Shown piece after piece: positions 31,916 through 39,319 of a stretch of DNA of 48,860 nt. Where the stretch lies: the IMG/VR virus record IMGVR_UViG_3300025889_000183, positions 1 to 48,860 of that record; one strand, written 5' to 3'. This DNA comes from a virus. The notes under the pieces were generated by a model. That model was not told the origin of the DNA. It did no database searches and was given only the letters and a program-made list of their open reading frames with translations. Both the position numbers and the translations under genes were made by a program. Within the stretch, counting starts at the first letter, position 1. Each line of letters opens with the position of its first letter.

Positions 31916-32103
31916 AAGCCAATCTTAACATCTGCAATTCCACTTTCTCGATAGATGAAAACAAACAGATTCCATTAGACACCCATCATTACTCTATAAT
32001 TATTAATGAGTTTAAGGACAAAAGAGAAGCCGATATTATCCTATTAAAGGTAAAAGAGATGATAAGAACATTTGACTCCAAAGTAAAGGTGTATGGCCAA
32101 TGA
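31912..32103 (+). CDS. 63-aa unknown protein
   Basis: A small alpha/beta protein (HHYSIIINEF strand, then a KREADIILLKVKEMI helix, then a strand), so possibly a ferredoxin-like fold. ATGA overlaps both ways. The function is unknown. Confidence 0.5.
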   Translation: MKANLNICNSTFSIDENKQIPLDTHHYSIIINEFKDKREADIILLKVKEMIRTFDSKVKVYGQ

Positions 32104-32183
32104 ACATAGACGAAGCAACTATCCTACTAATAGAAAGAATTAATAATGATATAGACAGACTATGGAGTGAGTTTAATGAATGA
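32100..32183 (+). CDS. 27-aa helical peptide
   Basis: A short acidic amphipathic helix (EATILLIERINNDIDRLW) between two overlapping genes. It may only serve translational coupling. Confidence 0.35.
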   Translation: MNIDEATILLIERINNDIDRLWSEFNE

Positions 32184-32418
32184 GAACTTTGACAAAGGCA
32201 GAAGAGTAAGGGTGAATGTTTCAATTACTGCAAAGGGATTAGTGCAGCCAGAGGTTACGGTAGAACTATTAAACACCGAGAAAGTAATAACGGTAAATGA
32301 TCCCAATGATGTAGCCAATATTACAGAGTCAGACCAGGTAGATGCAATATTCAACACTTTAAAAAAGATACAAGAGAGGGCAAACAAAGACGGATTGAGG
32401 ATGGTATGGGAAGTCTAG
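32176..32418 (+). CDS. 80-aa unknown protein
   Basis: ATG at 32176 overlaps the previous stop (a GTG three codons upstream is possible). Beta-rich N-terminal half with VRVNVSITAKG, then a helical C-terminus. Overlaps the next gene by 13 bases. Not recognised. Confidence 0.5.
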   Translation: MNENFDKGRRVRVNVSITAKGLVQPEVTVELLNTEKVITVNDPNDVANITESDQVDAIFNTLKKIQERANKDGLRMVWEV

Positions 32419-32690
32419 ACAGATTATTGGAACTTGAATGTATGCGAATAGGTGAAGCATTATTTCCACATCTGAACGAATTAACAAGAGATGAAGAACA
32501 AGAATATAATTCCCTAAAATCCGAGATTGAAAAGAATCAGGAGATTGTGGACAGGTTGAAAGAAATTAATATTGATAAAATTCTTCAATGTTTATGTTTT
32601 ACTGATATATACCAAGAGCCAATCAAGATAGTTAGAGATGCAAAATTATTGATAGAACTTCAAAAGATTCTTGATGGGGGAGAGAAATGA
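32406..32690 (+). CDS. 94-aa helical protein
   Basis: Glu/Leu-rich helices (DRLLELECMRIGEAL, RDEEQEYNSLKSEIEK) suggest a coiled coil. ATGA overlap with the next gene. The function is unknown. Confidence 0.5.
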   Translation: MGSLDRLLELECMRIGEALFPHLNELTRDEEQEYNSLKSEIEKNQEIVDRLKEINIDKILQCLCFTDIYQEPIKIVRDAKLLIELQKILDGGEK

Positions 32691-32884
32691 GTGAATGTAA
32701 TAAATGTGAATTTGTATATAGAGATGCTAGTGATTACATGGATATATATGAAATAGAAATGCACTCTAAACATCATGGGTGTATTTGTCTTTGGGAATGG
32801 AAAAGACAGGATTCACAAGACAGATATGGGTATAATCATAGAGTTGAAAGAGCAAATTGTCCTTATCATCAGGTGATGTTTTAA
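32687..32884 (+). CDS. 65-aa Cys/His protein
   Basis: CNKC at the start, HSKHHGCIC in the middle and CPYH near the end give a candidate zinc site with histidines. Small nucleic acid-binding or modulator protein; the role is unknown. Confidence 0.55.
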   Translation: MSECNKCEFVYRDASDYMDIYEIEMHSKHHGCICLWEWKRQDSQDRYGYNHRVERANCPYHQVMF

Positions 32885-32885
32885 A

Positions 32886-33299
32886 ATGAACCTTGAAGAA
32901 GATATAAAATTGGAAAAAATAGATGTAAACCCATCTAATCATCCAATCTCAATTTATAGACTTATTATCGGTTTAAATAAAATATGGAGTAAAGAAGAAG
33001 CCATAGAAAAGAAACAACAAATCATCTCATGGCAAAAGGATTCTGAGAAACTAAAAAGGGCAGAACAAATTATTTCATTAATTAGAAAAGATAAGAGTGA
33101 ATATATTATAGCAATTACAGATATGACAAAGGAACTCTCCGAAACCAAGGCAAAATATGACAGGCTGGTAAGAAAGATTGAAGATAAGATAAAAAATATA
33201 CATGAACAAATCAAGGTTGCAGAACGTGAAGATTACGCAGATATTGATGATTATTGTATGAAACTTAGAATCAAAGAACTCTCAAGCCTGATGGATTAA
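32886..33299 (+). CDS. 137-aa coiled-coil protein
   Basis: Residues of about 40-125 form a long Lys/Glu heptad region. No conserved motif. Its stop overlaps the end of a convergent minus-strand zinc-ribbon gene. Confidence 0.55.
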   Translation: MNLEEDIKLEKIDVNPSNHPISIYRLIIGLNKIWSKEEAIEKKQQIISWQKDSEKLKRAEQIISLIRKDKSEYIIAITDMTKELSETKAKYDRLVRKIEDKIKNIHEQIKVAEREDYADIDDYCMKLRIKELSSLMD

Positions 33300-33418
33300 A
33301 AATTATCTTCAGTGTTTCCGCAGTTAATACATCTATACTGATTAATTCCTACTTCCACCTTGATCTCATTACAAAATTCACACTTTTCTATATTATGTTC
33401 TGTGAATATTTGAGACAT
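33296..33418 (-). CDS. 40-aa zinc-ribbon miniprotein on the minus strand
   Basis: The only supported minus-strand gene in the window. ATG at 33418 (minus) opens a 40-residue protein with CEFC and CINC knuckles 17 residues apart. On the minus strand a TATA-rich stretch lies upstream (33430-33450). The 3' end overlaps the plus-strand coiled-coil gene by 4 bases. Being divergent from the HNH gene, it may be a regulator. Confidence 0.55.
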   Translation of the reverse strand: MSQIFTEHNIEKCEFCNEIKVEVGINQYRCINCGNTEDNF

Positions 33419-33518
33419 TTTTCTTACCTTATATAAATACTATACTTATATTTAAATATTATTATAATTGTTATTTTTAGGTAAACTTTATTAACTAGCT
33501 TTATTAACCCTTTATATA
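33419..33518. promoter_or_regulatory. Divergent AT-rich promoter region
   Basis: A 100-base gap between the minus-strand zinc ribbon and the HNH gene with several TATA-like words on both strands. TTTATTAA at 33488-33495 is about 27 bases before the ATG at 33519; TATAAG/TATAGT on the minus strand is about 26 before the ATG at 33418. Confidence 0.5.
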
Positions 33519-33926
33519 ATGCCTACAATAGAAGATTTTGAGTCTAAAATAATTAAAACTGGTAACTGTTGGGAATGGACCGGATATATAAAATCTAATG
33601 GATATGGGCAACTCACTCAAAATGGTAAAACCGTTTTATCTCATAGAGTTATTTATGAGTTATATAAAGGTGAAATTCCTCATGGATTAGATTTAGACCA
33701 TCTTTGTAGAAACAGAAAATGTGTTAATCCTAATCATTTGGAACCTGTAACTAGAAAAGAGAATTTGATGAGAGGTGTGGGATTAACCTCACAAAATCTT
33801 AAAAAAACCCATTGTCCTAAAGGTCATGAATATAATGGGGTGAATTTATATCGTGATACTAAAAATTTCAGAAGATGTAGAGAATGTAATAGAATAACAC
33901 AATATAATTGGAGAATGAATAAATGA
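33519..33926 (+). CDS. HNH endonuclease
   Basis: A 135-residue HNH nuclease. It starts with a DNA-binding CWEWTGYIKSNGYGQLT segment, then LSHRVIYELYKG, followed by the catalytic LDLDHLCRNRKCVNPNHLEPVT with HNH-type H-N-H and metal-binding cysteines, then a CPKGHEY and CRECNR zinc ribbon. The layout is the common phage HNH_3 type. Free-standing homing or a packaging-linked nicking role are both known for this family. Operon leader with its own promoter. Confidence 0.9.
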   Translation: MPTIEDFESKIIKTGNCWEWTGYIKSNGYGQLTQNGKTVLSHRVIYELYKGEIPHGLDLDHLCRNRKCVNPNHLEPVTRKENLMRGVGLTSQNLKKTHCPKGHEYNGVNLYRDTKNFRRCRECNRITQYNWRMNK

Positions 33927-34771
33927 ATTATACTGCAGAGGAATATGACATTCTTCAATCAGAACAACAGAAAATAGAACAAGAATTAGAAGAATTAGAA
34001 AATCAAGGATGGGATAAAAAATCAGATAGGATTAAAAAATATGTTTATAATGCACGAATTTTATTAGAAGCTGGAAAATTACCAGTATCTAATAAAAGTG
34101 AATTTTGTTCTTATTTATATCATAAACTAACTCAACGTAACATCACAGGTCTTAACAATGGTAGGTTTTATTCATTGTTTAGTAGTGATGAGAAAAAACT
34201 TGAGATGAGTAGAATTGACGACAATGTGTCGGCAAATATTAGTTCTGGTCGAACAACCGATGAGATATTCAGGGATAAGGTATTATCAAAGCCAAAGAAA
34301 GAAACTGCATATACAAAATATTTAGAAAAGGAAATGAAAACTCTGGATGATGCCAAATCGTTAAACAATGCTTTATTGGAAAAATATAATGAAGATGATG
34401 AATATGAAAGAATAATGGATGATAATTTTAATGAAGATATGGTTTTAGAGTTAATAGAAGCCCATTCTGTAATCAATTTGGCAAGAAAGCAAATAGATGA
34501 TCGTAACAAACTTTCAAATTATCAAAAACTAAACCTGCAATTATTAGTAAATCTAGGACAGACAAAGGCGAAAGCTGCACAAGATGTAGGATATTGTAGT
34601 AAGTATTTAAGTATAGGAATTGAACGCAATGATGAATTAACCAAATTATGGGATTGGGTAGGGGAATGCCATGTTTGTCATTCTGACATTAAGGCAGTAA
34701 GAGATAAAGCGATACAAGATTATGAATCAGGTAATGAGATTGACTTTGATGTGCCTATAAAGGGATATTAA
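33923..34771 (+). CDS. 282-aa unknown protein
   Basis: It overlaps the HNH gene by ATGA. Long helical N-terminus (LQSEQQKIEQELEELENQG), a middle with acidic stretches and a C-terminal domain with LVNLGQTKAKAAQDVGYCSKYLSIGIERN, which resembles a helix-turn-helix, then CHVC. It is the largest unassigned early protein and a possible DNA-binding or replication protein, but no family is recognised. Confidence 0.5.
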   Translation: MNYTAEEYDILQSEQQKIEQELEELENQGWDKKSDRIKKYVYNARILLEAGKLPVSNKSEFCSYLYHKLTQRNITGLNNGRFYSLFSSDEKKLEMSRIDDNVSANISSGRTTDEIFRDKVLSKPKKETAYTKYLEKEMKTLDDAKSLNNALLEKYNEDDEYERIMDDNFNEDMVLELIEAHSVINLARKQIDDRNKLSNYQKLNLQLLVNLGQTKAKAAQDVGYCSKYLSIGIERNDELTKLWDWVGECHVCHSDIKAVRDKAIQDYESGNEIDFDVPIKGY

Positions 34772-34772
34772 G

Positions 34773-34782
34773 TTTAAATATA
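34773..34782 (+). promoter_or_regulatory. Promoter for the 34802 membrane protein
   Basis: TTTAAATATA is centred about 25 bases before the ATG. Confidence 0.5.
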
Positions 34783-34801
34783 CCAAAAATAAGGAATCTT
34801 A

Positions 34802-35107
34802 ATGAACGAATATCTGACCATTCTGGCCTTTGTTTTAGCAGGGCTTGTGTGGAACAACTTTGGGTACTTTTCAGCATGGAGAAAATACAAGGATTCTTCA
34901 GACTGGGTAGGATTCGATAAGCGAAAACTCAGAGACGATCTTATTCTAGGTCTAGTCTTGGGTGTAGGTGCATACCTTTACGGTGTGTATCAGGGAGAAT
35001 TAGGAGATATTTCAACGCTACAGGCTTTCATTGGTGCAGTTATTGGTGGATTCGGGATAGTTGCAGCAGTTGATAAGCTTATTGTTGGTGGAATACTCTC
35101 TAAATAG
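34802..35107 (+). CDS. Three-span membrane protein, holin candidate
   Basis: A 101-residue protein with hydrophobic segments at about residues 5-24, 46-65 and 75-97, and a charged loop (WRKYKDSSDWVGFDKRKLRDD) between the first two. Size, number of spans and the protease gene next door fit a holin that opens the membrane for a leaderless lysis enzyme. No sequence family is claimed. Confidence 0.5.
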   Translation: MNEYLTILAFVLAGLVWNNFGYFSAWRKYKDSSDWVGFDKRKLRDDLILGLVLGVGAYLYGVYQGELGDISTLQAFIGAVIGGFGIVAAVDKLIVGGILSK

Positions 35108-35108
35108 C

Positions 35109-35133
35109 TACTTCTCTTTTTCTTTCTTTTTTC
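35109..35133 (+). promoter_or_regulatory. T-rich terminator and promoter-like box before the metalloprotease
   Basis: A C/T tract follows the membrane protein stop and could end transcription. Within it TTCTCTTTT (35112-35120), shared with the late box at 14934, is centred 26 bases before the ATG at 35144. Confidence 0.4.
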
Positions 35134-35143
35134 TATACCAATT

Positions 35144-35764
35144 ATGCTATGTGCTTTAAACCAAAACGGATCTTTTGAGACCCAAGAGGAAATTAACGCA
35201 AAATGGACCAAATCAACACTAACATATTCAATCAAATCGGGAACAGGTGACTTTGACAAACTAAGAACAGCATTAAACCTAGCCATGACTAGCTGGGATA
35301 TAGAGATTCCAATCAAACTAAAATACGTCAAAGAGAACAGTGATATAACATTAGAATTTTCAACAACTGACAAATATTTTCTAGATTCACCTGGAGTCTT
35401 GGCATACGCATATTTTCCAAATTCAGGCAGCCTATCAGGTAAGATAGTATTCAATGATAATTATCTCTGGTCAATAGACGGTAAGGCCATAACAGGCGAG
35501 GAATATATGAAAAGAACAGGCAAACAGGTATCAGATCCCACTAACTTTTTTGCAACCTATAACATCCTACATACCTTAACTCATGAGATAGGACATTCTC
35601 TAGGGCTGGTTCATTCAGGATTCAAAGATGATGTAATGTACCCATTTTATAACAAAGTGGTAATTCTAACAGATAATGATATTGCCCGAATACAAAACAA
35701 GTACGGCAAGGCATCAAACAACAAGAGGTTAAAGGAGTGGCTCAAAAGGAGATTATCCAGATGA
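35144..35764 (+). CDS. Matrixin-type (metzincin) metalloprotease, possible endolysin
   Basis: A 206-residue protein that starts directly with the catalytic domain: WTKSTLTYSI at the N-terminus as in matrixins, then HTLTHEIGHSLGLVHS giving HExxHxxGxxH around residue 146, followed by the Met-turn VMYPFY. No signal peptide or propeptide is visible. A leaderless, active-ready protease beside a holin candidate and under a late-type box suggests host lysis by cutting the protein S-layer or cell surface proteins, since many archaea lack murein. A role on host proteins inside the cell is the alternative. Confidence 0.75.
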   Translation: MLCALNQNGSFETQEEINAKWTKSTLTYSIKSGTGDFDKLRTALNLAMTSWDIEIPIKLKYVKENSDITLEFSTTDKYFLDSPGVLAYAYFPNSGSLSGKIVFNDNYLWSIDGKAITGEEYMKRTGKQVSDPTNFFATYNILHTLTHEIGHSLGLVHSGFKDDVMYPFYNKVVILTDNDIARIQNKYGKASNNKRLKEWLKRRLSR

Positions 35765-35847
35765 GATTAGCAATCAGTCTAGCCATGCTATTTATGGGTA
35801 TATCAATGTTTATCTATCTTGCTTTAAAGGTATTTGGTATTGTCTGA
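35761..35847 (+). CDS. 28-aa single-span membrane peptide
   Basis: Starts in the protease stop (ATGA). Almost all hydrophobic (LAISLAMLFMGISMFIYLAL). It could assist the membrane protein upstream, as antiholin- or spanin-like peptides do; inference only. Confidence 0.45.
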   Translation: MRLAISLAMLFMGISMFIYLALKVFGIV

Positions 35848-36037
35848 AGTAAACCTCTGGAAGATAACAGAAGCAATAGAGAGAATGAGTGACAATCTAG
35901 AGGATATTAACGATTATCTAGACCAGGTACATGATACAAACATGGCATTTAACCAATGGATTCAGGCTGCAACTGAATCGCTGACGGAAATGAGAAGAGA
36001 TATTAACTACCTAAAGAATAAAAAAGACTGTATATGA
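35834..36037 (+). CDS. 67-aa coiled-coil protein
   Basis: TTG start at 35834 (or 35840) within the end of the previous gene. Residues of about 8-60 form an acidic heptad helix. Follows the lysis candidates in the same operon. The function is unknown. Confidence 0.45.
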   Translation: MVLSEVNLWKITEAIERMSDNLEDINDYLDQVHDTNMAFNQWIQAATESLTEMRRDINYLKNKKDCI

Positions 36038-36189
36038 CTATAATAGAAATGCTAGAATGTAGTAAATGTCATGGGCATGATTTTTTAGTTATGTGTTCTG
36101 GTGGTGGTGGCTGTGATTCTTGCGGATATGGTGGCGGGAGTGTTACAATAATTTGTAATAAATGTAATGTAGAGGTGTATTCAGAATGA
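36034..36189 (+). CDS. 51-aa DnaJ-like zinc-ribbon protein
   Basis: CSKC, then CSGGGGCDSCGYGGG and CNKC: the CxxCxGxG spacing resembles DnaJ zinc repeats. First of six overlapping Cys-rich or tiny genes in 660 bases. Confidence 0.55.
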   Translation: MTIIEMLECSKCHGHDFLVMCSGGGGCDSCGYGGGSVTIICNKCNVEVYSE

Positions 36190-36296
36190 TTAGATGTATA
36201 AAATGTAAAAATGAGGTTATGAATATATATAATCTAGTCCACACAATTCAATTATCCTGTAATAAGTGTAAGGAAATGGAGAGTATAAAGATATGA
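36186..36296 (+). CDS. 36-aa zinc-ribbon miniprotein
   Basis: CIKC and CNKC knuckles separated by 17 residues. ATGA overlaps at both ends. Confidence 0.55.
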   Translation: MIRCIKCKNEVMNIYNLVHTIQLSCNKCKEMESIKI

Positions 36297-36457
36297 AATC
36301 ACATCTGGAAGAATGGAAAGAGGTTAAAGAAAAATACGAGTATATGATTAATGCAGGGTTCGGGGTAAAAGATCATCTAAAATACAGAATAGAGAGAATA
36401 GAACATTTAATATCATCAGAAGAAAAGAATCAGGATGAGTTCAACCATTTCAAGTAA
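36293..36457 (+). CDS. 54-aa charged helical protein
   Basis: No cysteines; Glu/Lys helices with a central GFGVKDH turn. It overlaps the next gene by 23 bases in another frame. Confidence 0.5.
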   Translation: MKSHLEEWKEVKEKYEYMINAGFGVKDHLKYRIERIEHLISSEEKNQDEFNHFK

Positions 36458-36548
36458 GGGATTATGCCACATCTGCTTCACTTCAGGAATAGAAATATTA
36501 ATAACAGAAGATATGCCTATATGTAAAAAATGCAGTCAAAATGCGTAA
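36435..36548 (+). CDS. 37-aa zinc-ribbon miniprotein
   Basis: CHIC and CKKC knuckles with a hydrophobic hairpin between them. Overlaps both neighbours. Confidence 0.5.
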   Translation: MSSTISSKGLCHICFTSGIEILITEDMPICKKCSQNA

Positions 36549-36640
36549 TCTGCCACCAATGGTTCGAGACTACAAAAGATCCTATAAAGATTCTATGTAA
36601 AGTATGCCTGAATGATAAAAGAGCCGTTAGAGAATCCTGA
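36530..36640 (+). CDS. 36-aa zinc-ribbon miniprotein
   Basis: CVIC and CKVC knuckles 18 residues apart. It overlaps the end of the previous gene by 19 bases. Confidence 0.45.
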   Translation: MQSKCVICHQWFETTKDPIKILCKVCLNDKRAVRES

Positions 36641-36692
36641 ACCCACACAATGCCGTTATTGTCGTAGGGATTTCAAAGACTGTACTTGTTAA
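36612..36692 (+). CDS. 26-aa Cys-rich peptide
   Basis: CRYC and CTC within 13 residues. Starts inside the previous gene in another frame. Coding is plausible from the pattern of its neighbours but weak. Confidence 0.4.
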   Translation: MIKEPLENPEPTQCRYCRRDFKDCTC

Positions 36693-36695
36693 AAG

Positions 36696-36704
36696 TTTAA
36701 ATTA
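36696..36704 (+). promoter_or_regulatory. Promoter of the methylase gene
   Basis: TTTAAATTA is centred 25 bases before the ATG at 36725. Confidence 0.5.
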
Positions 36705-36724
36705 CCCATTACAATACTCAAAAT

Positions 36725-37319
36725 ATGAAAAAACCAAGAGATATAGGTAAATCAATCTATAAACCTGGTACTCTTGGCTCGAATGGTTATCCAGGACTTC
36801 ATAATACGGCTAGATTAATTGCTGAATATATACCAAAATGTAATATTTTTGTTGAAGTATTTGCAGGTATGGGTAGAATGGTTCCTCATGTAAAAAGCGA
36901 TATATATATTAAATGATATGTCAGATTACTCTATTAATAAATTAAAATCTAAATATCCTCTACATCAGGTAATTAAAGGAGATTTCATGGATTGCATTAA
37001 AAGATATGATTCAGAAAATACATTTTTATTTATGGACCCGCCTTGGTCAAAAGCAATATATGAAGAAAATAATAAAACATTTTGTGATAGGGCTGCTTAT
37101 GAATATTATGAACAAATATTGAATATTATCCCTACTTTAAAATCTGATTGGTTTTTATGCTCGGATATAAAAGAAAAAGAAATTAAAAAGATTATGAGTA
37201 AATCAGGTTATTATATTAAAGATATTATGAGTAAAAAGAAATTAATGGGTGGATATATAGGCACCAAAGTTTTATCTAACAAACCATTCATACGTTATAA
37301 CCAATCAACGTTAATTTAG
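36725..37319 (+). pseudogene. DNA adenine methylase (D12/Dam-like) split by a frameshift
   Basis: Two ORFs (36725-36916 and 36918-37319) together make one protein of about 195 residues. The first has the SAM-binding FVEVFAGMG motif; the second has the catalytic FLFMDPPWS (DPPW instead of the usual DPPY). The break falls at an alternating AT run, 36900-36909. Adding one AT pair would restore D-I-Y-I-L-N-D-M-S-D, and an N-D pair follows motif I in this family. So the gene is off here because of a missing dinucleotide: phase variation, recent loss or a sequencing error. It probably protects viral DNA from host restriction when on. Confidence 0.75.
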
Positions 37320-37329
37320 TTCTATTTTG
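37317..37329 (+). promoter_or_regulatory. Late promoter box before the terminase genes
   Basis: TAGTTCTATTTTG overlaps the methylase stop codon; centred 26 bases before the ATG at 37352. Confidence 0.6.
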
Positions 37330-37351
37330 TATATATATTCAGTATTCACTC

Positions 37352-37747
37352 ATGAAAGATGAAATCAAGAACGAATGTTATATGATGTATCTTGACGGAT
37401 ATGAGCAAAAAGATATAGGAAAGAAACTAAACATATCACAGGCCACCGTAAGCAGGGCAATAACAAGCATAGAAAGGGGTAATGACTATCAGTTAGCAAT
37501 CAAATCATGTGGGGTATTATCATCATTATACGTAAGGTATCAGGACTGGTTAAAGAAGAAGTTAAGGGAATTAAATGAGATAAAGCCAGATGGTAATTCA
37601 GATAGAATATCAGTAATCAAACTAGAGAATGACCTGTATAAGGATATGTTAACCGTTGCAGCGAGTGGTGATTTTATAGAGAATGTAAGAAGAATGAGGG
37701 ATAAACTTGGCGAACTTGAAGCAGGATCTGACACTAAGCAAGGCTAA
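37352..37747 (+). CDS. terS: Terminase small subunit (helix-turn-helix)
   Basis: A 131-residue protein before terL. Residues 12-42 (DGYEQKDIGKKLNISQATVS then RAITSIERG) form an HTH that would bind the packaging site; the C-terminal half is helical and should form the oligomeric ring. It overlaps terL by 41 bases in another frame. Only one copy lies in the window because copy A is cut at its start. Confidence 0.7.
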   Translation: MKDEIKNECYMMYLDGYEQKDIGKKLNISQATVSRAITSIERGNDYQLAIKSCGVLSSLYVRYQDWLKKKLRELNEIKPDGNSDRISVIKLENDLYKDMLTVAASGDFIENVRRMRDKLGELEAGSDTKQG

Positions 37748-39107
37748 AGAGGCATTTGAATCCATAAAGGGTGACGATTCCGATTATTGGCTGCAATTCA
37801 AAGGGCTATCATGGAAAGAATTTAACGAAAAGATAGGTATGCCACTCAATACAAAGACCAAACTTCATACCAAGATATACCAGTATGAGGATGATTTAAT
37901 CGAAGATATTCTAAAACATAGAATGGTATGGGTAAAAAAGGCCACTGGATTAGGAATCACAGAGATAATTAACCGATTCATAGCGTGGATGTGTACCAAA
38001 GACGATACATTTAGGGATAACCAGATAGACGTATCGGTAGTAATATTCACAGGTACTAGAACACGATTGGCCGTACAGATAATAGACAGGATTAAGGGAT
38101 TATTCATAGGCCATGTATTTGAGGAAAGGGAAACAATAGGATATATCAACGGGGCTAAGATAGAATCATTCCCATCTTCATCAACTGAAACAGCAAGGGG
38201 ATTATCACCATTTATTGTATTCGTAGATGAGGGTGATTTCTTTGAGAAAAACGAGCAGGAAGAAGCAAGGACCACAGCCGAGAGATATATCATCAAGACA
38301 AACCCATACATCATATTTGTATCTACGCCTAATCTTCCAGGTGGATTATTTGAGAGAATGGAGAAAGAAGATCCTAGCCAATACCACAAGATATTCCTAC
38401 CATATACGATAGGCCTAAGAGATGGAATGTACACAGAAGAAGAGATAGAAGAGGGTAAAAAGAGCCCAAGTTTTGAAAGGGAGTATAACCTGCAGTACGG
38501 TGTTGGTGTAGGTGATATTTTCAATTCCGAACTGGTTGATATGATTACAGAAGATTATGACTTATCCCTTAATGGTGGAGCAAAACTAATCACAGTAGAC
38601 CCAGCATATGGTTCATCAAACTTTGCAATTCTAGGATTTGAGGAAATAAACGGTACAATCTATATAAAAGATGAAATAGAAAGGGAAAGACCTACACCAT
38701 CAGAGATGCTAGATACTCTATTATTATTGTCAAAGAAATACGGTAACTGTCTAATGTTGGTAGATTCTGCACATACTGGATTAATCAGGGATCTTCAGAA
38801 CAGGGGAGTTAATACACAATCAGTAGTATTCGGCTCAATGAGCGAGGATAACAAACAATCATTAATCAGTAAGATGACATTCGAGGCCAGTCAGGCAGTT
38901 AGAGAAAAGAGGGTAAGAATACACAAGTCAATGAAAACATTAACAGGCCAGTTAAAGGCAGTATCATTTAACTCTAAAGGACACCCAGATAAGACCAAAC
39001 TAAACTTTGATGCTGGTGATTGCTTTCTTATGGGCGTTAATCATCTAAAGAGTAATAGGGTAAGAATCATTTCATTATCTTTAAATAATACGGATGAAGA
39101 TGAATAA
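37707..39107 (+). CDS. terL: Terminase large subunit, copy B
   Basis: A complete 466-residue packaging motor with TTG start inside terS. The ATPase domain has a deviant Walker A, KATGLGIT at residues 78-85, and Walker B with catalytic glutamate, VFVDEGD at 171-177, then the coupling segment FVSTPNL. The nuclease domain shows the three acidic positions: D298 in ITVDPAYG, D353 in LVDSAHTG and D435/D438 in FDAGD. It pumps DNA into the head and cuts the concatemer. The last 160 residues match copy A. Confidence 0.92.
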   Translation: MANLKQDLTLSKAKEAFESIKGDDSDYWLQFKGLSWKEFNEKIGMPLNTKTKLHTKIYQYEDDLIEDILKHRMVWVKKATGLGITEIINRFIAWMCTKDDTFRDNQIDVSVVIFTGTRTRLAVQIIDRIKGLFIGHVFEERETIGYINGAKIESFPSSSTETARGLSPFIVFVDEGDFFEKNEQEEARTTAERYIIKTNPYIIFVSTPNLPGGLFERMEKEDPSQYHKIFLPYTIGLRDGMYTEEEIEEGKKSPSFEREYNLQYGVGVGDIFNSELVDMITEDYDLSLNGGAKLITVDPAYGSSNFAILGFEEINGTIYIKDEIERERPTPSEMLDTLLLLSKKYGNCLMLVDSAHTGLIRDLQNRGVNTQSVVFGSMSEDNKQSLISKMTFEASQAVREKRVRIHKSMKTLTGQLKAVSFNSKGHPDKTKLNFDAGDCFLMGVNHLKSNRVRIISLSLNNTDEDE

Positions 39108-39108
39108 C

Positions 39109-39117
39109 TTTAAATTA
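39109..39117 (+). promoter_or_regulatory. Early-type promoter for the RHH gene
   Basis: TTTAAATTA is centred 27 bases before the ATG at 39140, just after the terminase stop. Confidence 0.5.
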
Positions 39118-39139
39118 TTGTAACATATTAAGTTATATA

Positions 39140-39268
39140 ATGCAAAAATATAAAACAATGACTTTGAAATATGAAACATATTCCACATTGGAGAAACTTG
39201 CAAGAACTGAAAATAGAACAGTTCCAAATTATCTAGAAACATATTTCTGCAAACATGATATAGATTAA
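39140..39268 (+). CDS. Ribbon-helix-helix-like protein (42 aa), copy B only
   Basis: A short strand (KTMTLKY) is followed by two helices (YSTLEKLARTENR and VPNYLETYF), the layout of an Arc/MetJ-type repressor. It has its own early-type promoter. Copy A has nothing here. As it lies between terminase and the structured RNA, it may regulate that RNA or the late genes. Confidence 0.6.
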   Translation: MQKYKTMTLKYETYSTLEKLARTENRTVPNYLETYFCKHDID

Positions 39269-39319
39269 TCTAACGATTAGTTTATATTCAACTCTTTTTA
39301 TTTATATTTGTCTTTCAGG

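Noticed and set aside
37865-38524. 219-aa minus-strand ORF inside the terminase gene
   Set aside because: It lies fully antisense to motifs of the terminase ATPase domain and has no promoter or overlap with neighbours.
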